This document shows, piece by piece, positions 1 to 8,083 of a DNA stretch of 64,000 nt. The notes below the pieces were generated by a model. The model was not told the origin of the DNA. It searched no databases and worked only from the letters and a program-made list of their open reading frames with translations. This DNA comes from Siphonobacter sp. SORGH_AS_0500 (lineage in GTDB: Bacteria; Bacteroidota; Bacteroidia; Cytophagales; Spirosomataceae): NCBI RefSeq assembly GCF_002838835.1, contig NZ_NHPP01000007.1:62001-126000 (forward strand). The letters run 5' to 3'. The position numbers were made by a program, and so were the translations under genes. Within the stretch, counting starts at the first letter, position 1; every line of letters starts with the position of its first letter.

Positions 1-157
1 GATCAAAAGCCGGACGATTTTTTACCCGGAAAATGGAAAGTACGGCCTCTTCATTCAAAGCATTACCTGCCAGTCCGTAGACTGTTTCCGTTGGAATACC
101 CACCAATGCTCCTGCTTCCAGAAGCTCTTTCGCCCGTTGCAAATCCGTCCCGATCAT
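1..157 (-). CDS. tsaC: L-threonylcarbamoyladenylate synthase (Sua5/YciO/YrdC family), N-terminal part
   Basis: Only the first 52 codons lie in the window; the gene runs off the left edge. The translation begins MIGTDLQRAKELLEAGALVG and contains PTETVYGLAGNAL and IFRVKNRPAFD, the conserved N-terminal nucleotide/threonine-binding signature of the YrdC fold. The family makes threonylcarbamoyl-AMP from threonine, bicarbonate and ATP for the t6A37 modification of ANN-decoding tRNAs. A stop codon three codons upstream of the ATG supports this start. Whether it is a short TsaC or a long Sua5 form cannot be seen because the C-terminus is outside the window. Confidence 0.88.
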   Translation of the reverse strand, partial: MIGTDLQRAKELLEAGALVGIPTETVYGLAGNALNEEAVLSIFRVKNRPAFD

Positions 158-260
158 TTTCTTAGTTTACTGTTTTCTGTCTCGGGTTTTCAGTTTTTAG
201 GCTGTTTATACCCTCTAATCATTACAAAAATACGGCAAAGCATTTTCATTTTATAAAGAA

Positions 261-288
261 AAACGACCTGCGTCAGAGCAGGTCGTTT
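261..288 (-). terminator. Rho-independent terminator downstream of the SIMPL gene
   Basis: An 11-bp perfect stem (AAACGACCTGC / GCAGGTCGTTT) with a 6-nt loop is followed on the minus strand by a T-rich tract. It lies just after the stop codon of the SIMPL-domain gene. Confidence 0.8.
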
Positions 289-309
289 AAGTACTTAAGT
301 AAATCAGTA

Positions 310-1029
310 TTATTTAATTCGGAATATAACCTGAATGCGAGAGGTAAACTTCACCTTTTGGTATTCCAGATCGCTATCAGCAACCTCAGCGGTACTTGCA
401 TCTGCTTTCATTAGAGCCATCCGAGGCATAGCCATGTATTGTGGATAAATATCGCCGTCTTCAACTTCGTGAATTTCCAGCACTTCACCCAATTTTCCGC
501 CTAAAGCCTCCACCATGTACGTGGCTTTCTCGCGGGCCTCTTGCAGAGCTTTGATTTTGTTATCCTTACGTAACTGCTCTTTTTTCGAGTAGTCTACCCG
601 GCTGATGCGGGTGCTGCTTACCCCACGGGAATCTACTTTTGAGAGCAAGTTATCCACATTATATAATTTTGAAAGTTTCAGTTGATACTGTTTGCTTTCC
701 AGGAACTGAGCGGGGTTTTTCTTTTTGCCCACGCTGCTCTGATAACCTGAAATTCCCTGAATACTCAGAGCCTCTTTAGGCAAGCCCGCTGCCTGAACGG
801 ACTGAGCTAACTGTTTTTCGAGAATATCAATGGTCACTTTATCTTTTTGATTTTTCTCGTCGTTGTAATATTCCTTAAGAGTAATGCTCAAATAAAACTC
901 ATCGGGGTCCACTTCAACTTCGGAAGTGCCCGTGATCTCGATTTTACGAACGGGTTCTTTATCCACATTTTGAGCGAAAAGGGTAGTACTGAATAATAAG
1001 GTTCCGGCAAGCAAAAGAATGTTTTTCAT
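310..1029 (-). CDS. SIMPL (DUF541) domain secreted protein
   Basis: A 239-residue protein with an N-terminal signal peptide (MKNILLLAGTLLFSTTLFAQ, cleavage likely after FAQ), so it is exported to the periplasm or outer face. The body shows the DUF541/SIMPL pattern: an early strand KIEITGTSEVEVDPDEFYLSI, a central helical part, and a late segment REKATYMVEALGGKLGEVLEI. SIMPL proteins occur widely in Gram-negatives, but their biochemical role is poorly defined. It is transcribed alone and closed by the hairpin at 261-288. Family assignment is firm; function is unknown. Confidence 0.85.
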   Translation of the reverse strand: MKNILLLAGTLLFSTTLFAQNVDKEPVRKIEITGTSEVEVDPDEFYLSITLKEYYNDEKNQKDKVTIDILEKQLAQSVQAAGLPKEALSIQGISGYQSSVGKKKNPAQFLESKQYQLKLSKLYNVDNLLSKVDSRGVSSTRISRVDYSKKEQLRKDNKIKALQEAREKATYMVEALGGKLGEVLEIHEVEDGDIYPQYMAMPRMALMKADASTAEVADSDLEYQKVKFTSRIQVIFRIK

Positions 1030-1169
1030 GACTTTGTGTAATTAATTGGTTTTTGAATCATTTCACCCTTTGGATGCAAGCGACTCAAAAATTCCATAAA
1101 AGAAGGTTGTTAATGAAAGTTAAAGAAAATAGTACTCTGATAATCAATTAAATAATAACAAAAATAATT

Positions 1170-1646
1170 TCAAATTCTGTTAACCACAGAGTTATCCACA
1201 CACTGATTTAATAACTCCTGCTGAGTTAAGTTGAGTGAAGGATGCATAAAATCCGGGGCGATCTCAGCGAGCGGAGCCAGCGTAAACCGACGCTCGGGAA
1301 TGTACGGATGTGGCACCTTCAACTGAGGCAAGTCTAAAATTTCTGAGCCATAATACAGCAAGTCAATATCCAGTAAACGAGCTCCCCATTTCTCCTTCCG
1401 AACTCGCCCCATTTCAATTTCAATGGCCTGCGTCTGGGCGAGTACCTCCAATGGTTGTAATGCCGTTGAAAGTAATAAAACCTGATTCAGAAAATTAGGC
1501 TGATCCGTCAAGCCCCAGGCCGCCGTTTCCCACAGACTGGATTGTAAAGTAACCGTTCCAACCCGTTCGGAAAGCAGCTCAATAGCCCGCCGAAAAGTCT
1601 CCTGACGATCCCCCAAATTAGCCCCCAAAAGCAAAAAAATATCCAA
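1170..1646 (-). CDS. folK: 2-amino-4-hydroxy-6-hydroxymethyldihydropteridine pyrophosphokinase
   Basis: A 158-residue HPPK, the usual length, transferring pyrophosphate from ATP to 6-hydroxymethyl-7,8-dihydropterin in folate synthesis. Visible motifs are the N-terminal LLLGANLGDR, the family signature KWGARLLDIDLLYYG with the two Mg-binding aspartates, and HPYIPERRFTLAPLAEIAPD. The start must be TTG at 1644-1646: there is no in-frame ATG nearby, and the residues directly after it (DIFLLLGANLGDR) match the family N-terminus. The comM-like gene follows downstream on the same strand after about 70 bp. Confidence 0.93.
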   Translation of the reverse strand: MDIFLLLGANLGDRQETFRRAIELLSERVGTVTLQSSLWETAAWGLTDQPNFLNQVLLLSTALQPLEVLAQTQAIEIEMGRVRKEKWGARLLDIDLLYYGSEILDLPQLKVPHPYIPERRFTLAPLAEIAPDFMHPSLNLTQQELLNQCVDNSVVNRI

Positions 1647-1718
1647 ATTACTAACGAGAAATTAAGGTGAGAACAAAATAACCAACGGAAAACTGCAAAC
1701 TAAAAACGGACAACTCAT

Positions 1719-3257
1719 CTAGCTTCCCCAGTTCTCCCGATCCAGACTTCGATACTGAATCGCCTCAGCTAAATGTTCAATTTTGATTTCTTCCGAACCC
1801 GCCAGATCCGCAATGGTTCGCGAAACGCGAAGAATACGATCGAAAGCCCGGGCGGAAAGCTGCAATTTATTCATCGCCGTCTTTAATAACATCTTGCCCG
1901 CTTCGCTTAGTGCACAAACTTGCCGAACCATCTCAGAAGACATCATGGCGTTGCAATAGATGCCCGGATTATCCTTGAACCGTTCCGTCTGAATATCGCG
2001 GGCTTTAATCACCCGATCCCGAATCTGAGCACTGGGTTCCGATTTGCGGGTGGAGGAAAGCTGGTCGAAATTGACGGGTGTTACCTCTACGTGCAGATCA
2101 ATGCGATCTAACAGAGGACCTGAAATTTTACTTAAATACTTACCCACACTTCCCGGTGGACAACTGCATTCTTTTTCCGGGTGGTTGTAATAGCCACAGG
2201 GACAGGGATTCATACTGGCAATGAGCATAAAATTTGCCGGAAATTCTACCGCCCAGCGAGCCCTTGAAATACTCACCGTTCGTTCTTCCAGGGGTTGTCG
2301 CATGACTTCCAGAGCCGAGCGTTTGAATTCGGGTAACTCATCCAGAAATAAAACGCCATTATGAGCCAGTGAAATTTCGCCGGGTTGAGGCATGCCCCCG
2401 CCTCCTACCAAAGCTGCATCAGAAATCGTGTGGTGGGGATTACGGTAGGGTCTTCGGGCAATGAGGGTCGCTTTCGTCCCGAGTTTACCCGCTACTGAAT
2501 GAATTTTGGTGGTTTCCAGAGCTTCTTGCAAAGACAAAGGGGGCAGAATGCTCGGTAGACGCTTCGCCAGCATGGTTTTTCCAGCTCCCGGCGGACCAAT
2601 CATGATAACATTGTGTCCACCGGCGGCGGCAATCTCCAAGGAGCGTTTGATGTTTTCCTGACCCTGCACATCGGCAAAATCCGTTTCATATTCATTCAGT
2701 GTACTCAGGAAAATATCCCGCGTATCCGAAATCGTAGGTTCGATCTCCAATGTGCCTTTGAGGAAATCTACGGCTTCCTGAAGCGTCGTTACGCCGATGA
2801 CATCGAGGTTATTCACAATCGAAGCTTCCGAGGCATTTTCTTTGGGTAGAATAAACCCCTTGAATTTATTCCTACGGGCCTCAATCGCGATGGGCAATAC
2901 GCCCTTAATAGGCCGAAGTTTACCATCGAGGGATAACTCTCCCATAATCATAAACTCTTCCAGTTTCTTCAGGTTGGCTTGTTCTGAAGAATGAATAATG
3001 CATAAAGCAATGGGCAAATCGTACGCCGAGCCTTCCTTACGCACGTCAGCCGGGGCGAGGTTAATGACCGTTTTGTTACGGGGATAGAAGTAATCCTGAT
3101 ATTTAATGGCCGCCTCTACCCGTTGCACGCTTTCCTTGACGGCACTGTCGGGCAAACCGACCAGATAAGTGTTGTTCCCCTGCCCCACGGTAACTTCAAT
3201 GGTTACCATCGTTGCATTTACCCCAAAAATGGCCGCTCCGTACGTTTTTGCCAGCAT
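1719..3257 (-). CDS. comM: YifB/ComM-family Mg-chelatase-like AAA+ ATPase
   Basis: A 512-residue protein. The N-terminal domain has the Lon-protease-like fold typical of YifB (VEVTVGQGNNTYLVGLPDSAVKES). The AAA+ core has Walker A GPPGAGKTMLAKRLP and Walker B GVLFLDELPEF, and the C-terminal part matches Mg-chelatase subunits. In Vibrio and Haemophilus the homologue ComM is a helicase that promotes branch migration during natural transformation; the role here is inferred. ATG at 3257 (MLAKTYGAAIFG) is preferred over a TTG two codons upstream because the family normally begins MLAKTYG. A comF-like gene elsewhere in the window is also competence-type but unlinked. Confidence 0.92.
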   Translation of the reverse strand: MLAKTYGAAIFGVNATMVTIEVTVGQGNNTYLVGLPDSAVKESVQRVEAAIKYQDYFYPRNKTVINLAPADVRKEGSAYDLPIALCIIHSSEQANLKKLEEFMIMGELSLDGKLRPIKGVLPIAIEARRNKFKGFILPKENASEASIVNNLDVIGVTTLQEAVDFLKGTLEIEPTISDTRDIFLSTLNEYETDFADVQGQENIKRSLEIAAAGGHNVIMIGPPGAGKTMLAKRLPSILPPLSLQEALETTKIHSVAGKLGTKATLIARRPYRNPHHTISDAALVGGGGMPQPGEISLAHNGVLFLDELPEFKRSALEVMRQPLEERTVSISRARWAVEFPANFMLIASMNPCPCGYYNHPEKECSCPPGSVGKYLSKISGPLLDRIDLHVEVTPVNFDQLSSTRKSEPSAQIRDRVIKARDIQTERFKDNPGIYCNAMMSSEMVRQVCALSEAGKMLLKTAMNKLQLSARAFDRILRVSRTIADLAGSEEIKIEHLAEAIQYRSLDRENWGS

Positions 3258-3341
3258 AATCAATCAATGAGAAAATAAACAACAAACTTAAGGTCTTTCC
3301 TCTGACAAATGGAGCCGATAAGTAATTGGGAGTAGTCTGAA

Positions 3342-3385
3342 CACAGAAAACCCCTCGAAAGGCATCTTCCGAGGGGTTTTCTGTG
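3342..3385 (-). terminator. Strong hairpin terminator after topoisomerase IB
   Basis: A 16-bp perfect inverted repeat (CACAGAAAACCCCTCG / CGAGGGGTTTTCTGTG) around a 12-nt loop, 11 bp beyond the topoisomerase stop. A/T-rich stem ends would give a U-rich 3' arm in either direction, so it may also insulate comM. Confidence 0.8.
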
Positions 3386-3395
3386 CGTGATCAGA

Positions 3396-4499
3396 TTAAA
3401 AGCTGGCTTCCAATAACTCTTTTACTTTTAGTTCGAGTGGTGATAAAGCCGTTGTATCGTCTGCACTTTTCACGGGAACATCCAGTCCATCACAGTATTT
3501 CCACAGCTTTTCCGATTCGTAGGCCGAAATGATTTTGGGGTGAACGTAATATTTTTTGCTCACCGCCCGCGTATTACCCAGAGCTTCGGCTACCAGGTCG
3601 TAACAGCGATTGATATTTTTCTTGCAGGCTGTTGGGGTATCGAACAAACCTAAAGCCTGGAAAGCTTCGAAGGCTCCTAAGGTACCACGCCAGGTTCGGA
3701 AATCTTTGGCGGTGAATTCTTCGCCAGTAATGTTTTTCAGGTAGGCATTGATATCGCCTGACCCTACGCTTTTATGATTACCGTCGTTATCGATGTATTG
3801 AAAAAGCTCTTCACCAGGCACGTCTTTGCACCGCTGAACGAGCTTGGCTAGCTTTCGATCTTTCAGGCTGATCTCGTGATAAACGCCCTTTTTTCCTTTA
3901 AACCGAAACGTCACTTTCGATCCTTCGATATCGGCATGTTTATCCTGCATGGTGGTTAGTCCATACGAGCCGTTCTGCTTTTTGTACTCTTCGTTACCAA
4001 TGCGAATGCTGGTTTTTTCCATCAATTGCACGATCAGAGCAAGTACTTTTTCGTAAGGCAAACCTGGCCGCCGTAAGTCCTGTTGCACTTGCTGGCGAAT
4101 CTTGGGTAATAACTCAGCAAACTGAATAATGCGGGAGAATTTAGTTTCGTTTCGAACTTCGTTCCAATCGGGGTGATAACGGTATTGTTTACGTCCCTTC
4201 GTGTCATAGCCTGTCGCCTGTAAGTGTCCATTTTCCAACGGACTTATCCACACTTTTTCCCAGGCTGGAGGAATCACTAGCGAGCGGATTCGGCGTAGTG
4301 TTTCCACGTCGCGAATGGGCTTTTTATCCGCATCAACGTATCGAAAAGACTTACTGTGTCTAAGTCGAAGAATACCCGGCTGGTCGTCGGTCGTATAGAT
4401 CAGACCCGCCACTTTCGCGGAACGCTTGGGATCTTTCGACCACAGACGAGTTCGACGACGACGGGCCGGTTTTAGAGGCAAAGGAGGTACAACACTCAT
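3396..4499 (-). CDS. DNA topoisomerase IB (poxvirus type)
   Basis: A 367-residue bacterial type IB topoisomerase, which nicks and rejoins one DNA strand through a 3'-phosphotyrosine. The active-site set is visible: RIGNEEY (first catalytic Arg region), the KGKKG strand, KDFRTWRG (second Arg) and the C-terminal SKKYYVHP, whose tyrosine pair (Tyr317/318) contains the nucleophile. The N-terminus is rich in Arg (RRRRTRLWSKDPKRS). Bacterial forms are scattered and usually accessory to the type IA and II enzymes. The small acidic ORF just upstream on the same strand may be cotranscribed. Confidence 0.93.
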   Translation of the reverse strand: MSVVPPLPLKPARRRRTRLWSKDPKRSAKVAGLIYTTDDQPGILRLRHSKSFRYVDADKKPIRDVETLRRIRSLVIPPAWEKVWISPLENGHLQATGYDTKGRKQYRYHPDWNEVRNETKFSRIIQFAELLPKIRQQVQQDLRRPGLPYEKVLALIVQLMEKTSIRIGNEEYKKQNGSYGLTTMQDKHADIEGSKVTFRFKGKKGVYHEISLKDRKLAKLVQRCKDVPGEELFQYIDNDGNHKSVGSGDINAYLKNITGEEFTAKDFRTWRGTLGAFEAFQALGLFDTPTACKKNINRCYDLVAEALGNTRAVSKKYYVHPKIISAYESEKLWKYCDGLDVPVKSADDTTALSPLELKVKELLEASF

Positions 4500-4554
4500 A
4501 TATATTCAATTTTGGGTTGGAACAGTAAATGATCCATCGGTAATGAATCCATTA

Positions 4555-4833
4555 CTAATTCTCTTTTTCAGGATCGGGAGCTTCGTTGTGTTCCTGATGA
4601 CGAGCGTCGTCCTGCTGATGGCGATCAGCTCGATCGATGTTTCCTTTCTCTCGCAGACTTGGTTCGGTTTCAATATCGGTTCGGTCGAACTCTCCTTTTT
4701 CTTCCTCGAAAGACTGTTCATAGTTTTCAAAACCAGCATCAGCGTTAGCTTCCAGTTCTGATGGATTAAGTCCTACATACAAGCGATTAGGCTCTTTTTT
4801 ATCCGTATTTTCAGCGTTTGGTGTCGTTTTCAT
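4555..4833 (-). CDS. Small hydrophilic acidic protein, unknown function
   Basis: 92 residues, very rich in Glu, Asp, Asn and Gln, with no cysteine pairs, signal peptide or membrane segment. It looks intrinsically disordered and I recognise no domain. It has an ATG start, lies on the same strand as the topoisomerase and ends 55 bp before it, so the two may share a transcript. A plus-strand ORF overlaps it, but that ORF's hydrophobicity is what antisense of a charged coding region gives. Medium confidence that it is translated. Confidence 0.55.
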   Translation of the reverse strand: MKTTPNAENTDKKEPNRLYVGLNPSELEANADAGFENYEQSFEEEKGEFDRTDIETEPSLREKGNIDRADRHQQDDARHQEHNEAPDPEKEN

Positions 4834-4951
4834 GGCTTATTCTATGTTAAATAGAGTAGTACATGAAAAAACAGTTCCTTCGCTTACATTCCCCTGTAGG
4901 CACTTAGGAATTGTAGAAATTATTACCTAGTGAAGAGACAATAACAGTTAC

Positions 4952-4974
4952 GTGTAAGTAATCCGTACTTACAC
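4952..4974. repeat. Perfect 9-bp hairpin in intergenic region
   Basis: GTGTAAGTA / TACTTACAC with a 5-nt loop, in the 171-bp gap between the SDR gene and the small acidic ORF. There is no clear U-tract, so it could be a weak terminator or a protein-binding palindrome. Confidence 0.4.
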
Positions 4975-5004
4975 AAAAACTTATTTACGTATTTAAGTAA
5001 AATA

Positions 5005-5793
5005 TTATTTAAAATGTACAGGATTGGGAAAGCGGAAAGAATAGGAAAGAATGCGTTGAAGTTTTTCGCTGGAAATGATTTTGAAAGAAAGTGGTTCTTT
5101 CGGTACCTCAAAGACAGGCGGTTGCCAGTGGTGATCTTTGGCATTTTGTTCGTACACATCCCGTCGGATGGGGTGTTCGGGGCAGACTACATTGAAAACC
5201 TCACCCCAGCTATTCTGCTCCACGATGCTTTCCACGATGTGGATAACGTCGTCCCGGTGAACAAAGTTGACGGGAACATCGCCCGTATGAACCGTCTTGC
5301 CAATAAAGTACTTCCCCGCAATTCGATCATAACCCATTAATCCGCCACAACGCAGAATAGTAACTGGAAAGGGATTTTCCTGAAGTAAGTTTTCCACCTC
5401 AACCAACGGATGATCAGAAATAACCGGGCCGTTTTCATCGATGATACCATTGGTATCTGGATAGACTGAGGTCGAAGAAATGTAGATAATACGACCTTGA
5501 AAAGAAGTTAAGCTTTTAAGTAAATACTTAATTTGTTGAGGATGGAAAGCATCCCCTTGTTTACCAGCCCTTGGAGGGATACTAATAATCAAGACATCCG
5601 CGTCTAGCAAAGCGGAGAGATCACCTTCTATTTCTGGTTTGAAATTCAGTAATACGGGTTGAATACGAACCTCCTGCAAAGCGGGAATTTTCTCAGGAGT
5701 AGTAGTTGTTCCGGTAACGATATACCCCTTCGTTGCAAGAAAAGCACCCAATGGTAACCCCAGCCAGCCGCAACCCAGAATACTGATTTTCAT
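5005..5793 (-). CDS. Atypical SDR-family NAD(P)-dependent epimerase/dehydratase-like protein
   Basis: 262 residues with an N-terminal Rossmann nucleotide-binding motif (ISILGCGWLGLPLGAFLA, GxGxxG) and the strand DADVLIISIPPRAG. The segment IIYISSTSVYPDTNG carries the serine and tyrosine positions used in extended SDRs, but the usual YxxxK lysine is not evident, as in the YeeZ-like atypical SDR group. Substrate unknown. It lies about 30 bp downstream of nadD on the same strand, so cotranscription with NAD synthesis is possible. Confidence 0.75.
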   Translation of the reverse strand: MKISILGCGWLGLPLGAFLATKGYIVTGTTTTPEKIPALQEVRIQPVLLNFKPEIEGDLSALLDADVLIISIPPRAGKQGDAFHPQQIKYLLKSLTSFQGRIIYISSTSVYPDTNGIIDENGPVISDHPLVEVENLLQENPFPVTILRCGGLMGYDRIAGKYFIGKTVHTGDVPVNFVHRDDVIHIVESIVEQNSWGEVFNVVCPEHPIRRDVYEQNAKDHHWQPPVFEVPKEPLSFKIISSEKLQRILSYSFRFPNPVHFK

Positions 5794-5823
5794 TTGTTTA
5801 ATGTTGAGTAAATAAGTAAATAC

Positions 5824-6396
5824 TTACAGGTAAAATTTCTTCCAGCGGATGTACGTCTCTACCTCTTCCGAAACCATATAACGAATGGTTCGTTCGGCTT
5901 TGATCTGGGCTCGAATAAAGGTGGCAGAAATGTCGAGTAAAGGAGCCTCTACCATTCGAACATTGGGATGATGCTCTAACTCACTCGGCTCGGAATTGGG
6001 CCTTGGATATACGTATAAGCCAAAATCATTCAGGATTTTTTCGTGTTCTTTCCAGTTCGGAAATTGGCCGAGGTTATCGCCACCGATGATTAACCGGAAG
6101 GTATGCTGCGGGAATTTTTCCTGAAGTTTAGTTAACGTATCAACGGTATAACTGGGCCGGGGCATGGAAAACTCTACGTCCGTTACGCGAAGTTTTGAGT
6201 TATTCTGAATGGCCAGTTCCACGAGCTTATAGCGATCTTCTTCGTGAAGTAACTGCTTATTTTTCTTGAAGGGATTTTGCGGCGAGACCACAAACCAAAC
6301 CTGATCCAGATCGGTGGTTTCGGCCATTACATTCGCCACAATCAAATGCCCAATGTGAATCGGATTAAAAGAACCAAAAAATAGACCAATATTCAT
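5824..6396 (-). CDS. nadD: Nicotinate-nucleotide adenylyltransferase
   Basis: 190 residues, normal for NadD, which adenylylates nicotinate mononucleotide in NAD synthesis. The nucleotidyltransferase signature GSFNPIHIGHL (HxGH-type) is at the N-terminus and the second ATP-binding motif is represented by DISATFIRAQI (ISxTxIR) near residue 155. IIGGDNLGQFPNWKE matches the nicotinate-binding loop region. The start ATG is separated from rmuC upstream by a GTTT-rich repeat tract (6403-6472). Confidence 0.95.
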   Translation of the reverse strand: MNIGLFFGSFNPIHIGHLIVANVMAETTDLDQVWFVVSPQNPFKKNKQLLHEEDRYKLVELAIQNNSKLRVTDVEFSMPRPSYTVDTLTKLQEKFPQHTFRLIIGGDNLGQFPNWKEHEKILNDFGLYVYPRPNSEPSELEHHPNVRMVEAPLLDISATFIRAQIKAERTIRYMVSEEVETYIRWKKFYL

Positions 6397-6402
6397 TGTC
6401 CT

Positions 6403-6472
6403 GAGTTTAGGGTTTTAAGGTTTAGAGTTTAGGGTTTTATAACTCAAAACACCAAACCCTAAACTCAAAACT
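6403..6472. repeat. GTTT-rich intergenic tract with inverted arm
   Basis: GAGTTTAGGGTTTT occurs twice in direct orientation (6403-6416 and 6425-6438). Its complement AAACCCTAAACTC is at 6454-6466, so the tract can fold. It fills the whole gap between nadD and rmuC and belongs to a recurring intergenic pattern in this window. Confidence 0.7.
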
Positions 6473-6477
6473 GCACG

Positions 6478-7740
6478 TTATTCTTCCGCCTGATCGAGCC
6501 AGGATTTGGGTAGATCCTTGGTGGAGCGGGCTCCGAGGGCTTTGATTTTCTCGGCGGTGCGGAGCATATTTCCTTTGCCTTCGGCCAGCTTCTTGACGGC
6601 TTCATCGTAGGCGTTTTGGGAAGATTTGAGGGTATCTCCTACTTTTTGCAAATCCCGGATGAAGCCTTCAAACTTGTCGTATAACTCTCCGCTGAGGCGG
6701 GCAATCTCGAGCGAATTCTTACTCTGCTTTTCGAATTTCCAGATGCTGGAAACCGTTCGTAACGTTGCCAGTAAAGTGGTGGGGCTTACCAATACAATCC
6801 GCCGTTCCCAGGCAAAATTGAATAGCTCAGCATCCGACTGGATCGCCAGACTAAAGGCGGGTTCAATGGGCATGAATAAGAGCACAAAGTCGGGCGTTAG
6901 TAAGCCCTGAGCCGTTTCGTACTTTTTCTCCGCTAATAGTCGGATATGGCTTCGCACGGAACTCAAATGAGCCGTCAGGTATTTCCCGCGTTCCATCTCA
7001 TCATCGCAGCCCATGCAACGTTCGTAGGCTAACAGAGAAACTTTCGCATCCACAATCAGGTGTTTGTTGTCGGGCAGGTAAATAACCACGTCCGGCCTAA
7101 TCAGAGCGTTATCCACATTCTGGGTTAATACCTGGGTATTATACTCAGCTCCTTTCATCAGACCTGAGCGTTCCAGTACTTTTTCCAGAATCACCTCACC
7201 CCAGTTTCCCTGTTGTCTGGTATCACCTTTGAGGGCTTTAGCCAGATTATCGGCATCCTGACTGAGTCGCTGACTCAAATCATGGAGTTTACGAACTTCG
7301 GCCAGCAGGCTCACCTTATCGCGAAGTTCTTCTTTGTAGTTCTCCTCAATTTTTCGCTCGAAGGCTTGAATTTTTTCACCCAGGGGATGCAGCAACTGAT
7401 TCAGGTTAAGCTGATTCTGTTCGGTGAAACGCCGGGATTTTTCTTCAAGTAAGTCATTGGCCAGGTGCCGAAATTGCGAAGAAAGTTCTTCTTGCTGGAA
7501 ATGAAGCTTATCCTCCAGATTGCGGTAATCTGCTTCCAGAGCGGCTAACTGACGATTCAAATCCAGGGTATTCTGACGCTCTTTTTCCAGCGTTAAGCGA
7601 AGCTGACTAGTCTCGTTCTGGAGCGACTGAAAGGAATGCTCAGCCACTCGGAGCTGTGAGCCCTTCTGGCCTTTGGTAGCCATCCAGGTTGCTACAGCTC
7701 CGATGAGCAGGCCGGTAAAGAGAAAGAGAAAATCGCTCAA
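6478..7740 (-). CDS. rmuC: DNA recombination protein RmuC
   Basis: 420 residues with the full RmuC layout: an N-terminal membrane segment (DFLFLFTGLLIGAVATWMA), a long coiled coil (about residues 35-150), then the nuclease-like core including GNWGEVILEKVLERSGL, RPDVVIYLPDNKHLIVDAKVSL and FMPIEPAFSLA. RmuC limits inversions at short inverted repeats in E. coli. The start is probably TTG at 7738-7740: no ATG precedes the membrane segment in frame, and the first internal Met lies after it. Confidence 0.92.
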   Translation of the reverse strand: MSDFLFLFTGLLIGAVATWMATKGQKGSQLRVAEHSFQSLQNETSQLRLTLEKERQNTLDLNRQLAALEADYRNLEDKLHFQQEELSSQFRHLANDLLEEKSRRFTEQNQLNLNQLLHPLGEKIQAFERKIEENYKEELRDKVSLLAEVRKLHDLSQRLSQDADNLAKALKGDTRQQGNWGEVILEKVLERSGLMKGAEYNTQVLTQNVDNALIRPDVVIYLPDNKHLIVDAKVSLLAYERCMGCDDEMERGKYLTAHLSSVRSHIRLLAEKKYETAQGLLTPDFVLLFMPIEPAFSLAIQSDAELFNFAWERRIVLVSPTTLLATLRTVSSIWKFEKQSKNSLEIARLSGELYDKFEGFIRDLQKVGDTLKSSQNAYDEAVKKLAEGKGNMLRTAEKIKALGARSTKDLPKSWLDQAEE

Positions 7741-7759
7741 GAATGAAATGATTAAGAAC

Positions 7760-7963
7760 TCAATTCAAATGCTGATCCAGAATGTTCGACAAACGAACAT
7801 TGGCTTCTTCTTTCAGGATGGGAAAAGCATGAAGTAACTCGGCAGAAGTAACCACCAAATGCTGCTTTTCTTCCATTTCAATAGATGTTACAAAAGATAA
7901 ACGATCTAATAACTGCTTCATAAAAACAGCCTGATCATCAGGAATTTCAATCGTAATTTTCAT
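7760..7963 (-). CDS. Small antitoxin-like hypothetical protein
   Basis: 67 residues beginning MKITIEIPDDQAVFMKQLLD, a short beta strand followed by an amphipathic helix. This resembles small orphan antitoxin-like proteins common in Cytophagales. No toxin gene is adjacent: rmuC follows within 20 bp and prfA lies upstream. I infer only that it is probably a translated small cytoplasmic protein, perhaps in the rmuC transcript. Confidence 0.6.
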   Translation of the reverse strand: MKITIEIPDDQAVFMKQLLDRLSFVTSIEMEEKQHLVVTSAELLHAFPILKEEANVRLSNILDQHLN

Positions 7964-7973
7964 GACTTTTAAT

Positions 7974-8064
7974 AGAGTTTGGGAAGGTTTGAAAGTTAGA
8001 GATGGTTTGAAGTCTGAGGTACGTTTTCAAACCTCAAACCCTATTAACCCTTCAAACGAATTCC
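7974..8064. repeat. GTTT-rich intergenic tract followed by complementary arm
   Basis: The left half is GTTTGGGAAGGTTTGAAAG-like and the right half CAAACCTCAAACCC-like, giving an imperfect inverted structure. It fills the gap between prfA and the small ORF at 7760-7963. Same degenerate family as 6403-6472. Confidence 0.6.
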
Positions 8065-8083
8065 AACAATAATCAACTAATTA

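Noticed and set aside
4426..4761. 111-codon plus-strand ORF with hydrophobic stretches
   Set aside because: It is antisense to topoisomerase IB and to a charged small ORF; antisense of charged codons gives hydrophobic residues. No signal peptide start or RBS context.
6403..6472. TTTAGGG units resembling eukaryotic telomere repeats
   Set aside because: Only a few imperfect units, explained by the degenerate GTTT-rich intergenic pattern.
7760..7963. Toxin-antitoxin module
   Set aside because: Only an antitoxin-like N-terminus; no toxin ORF adjoins it.
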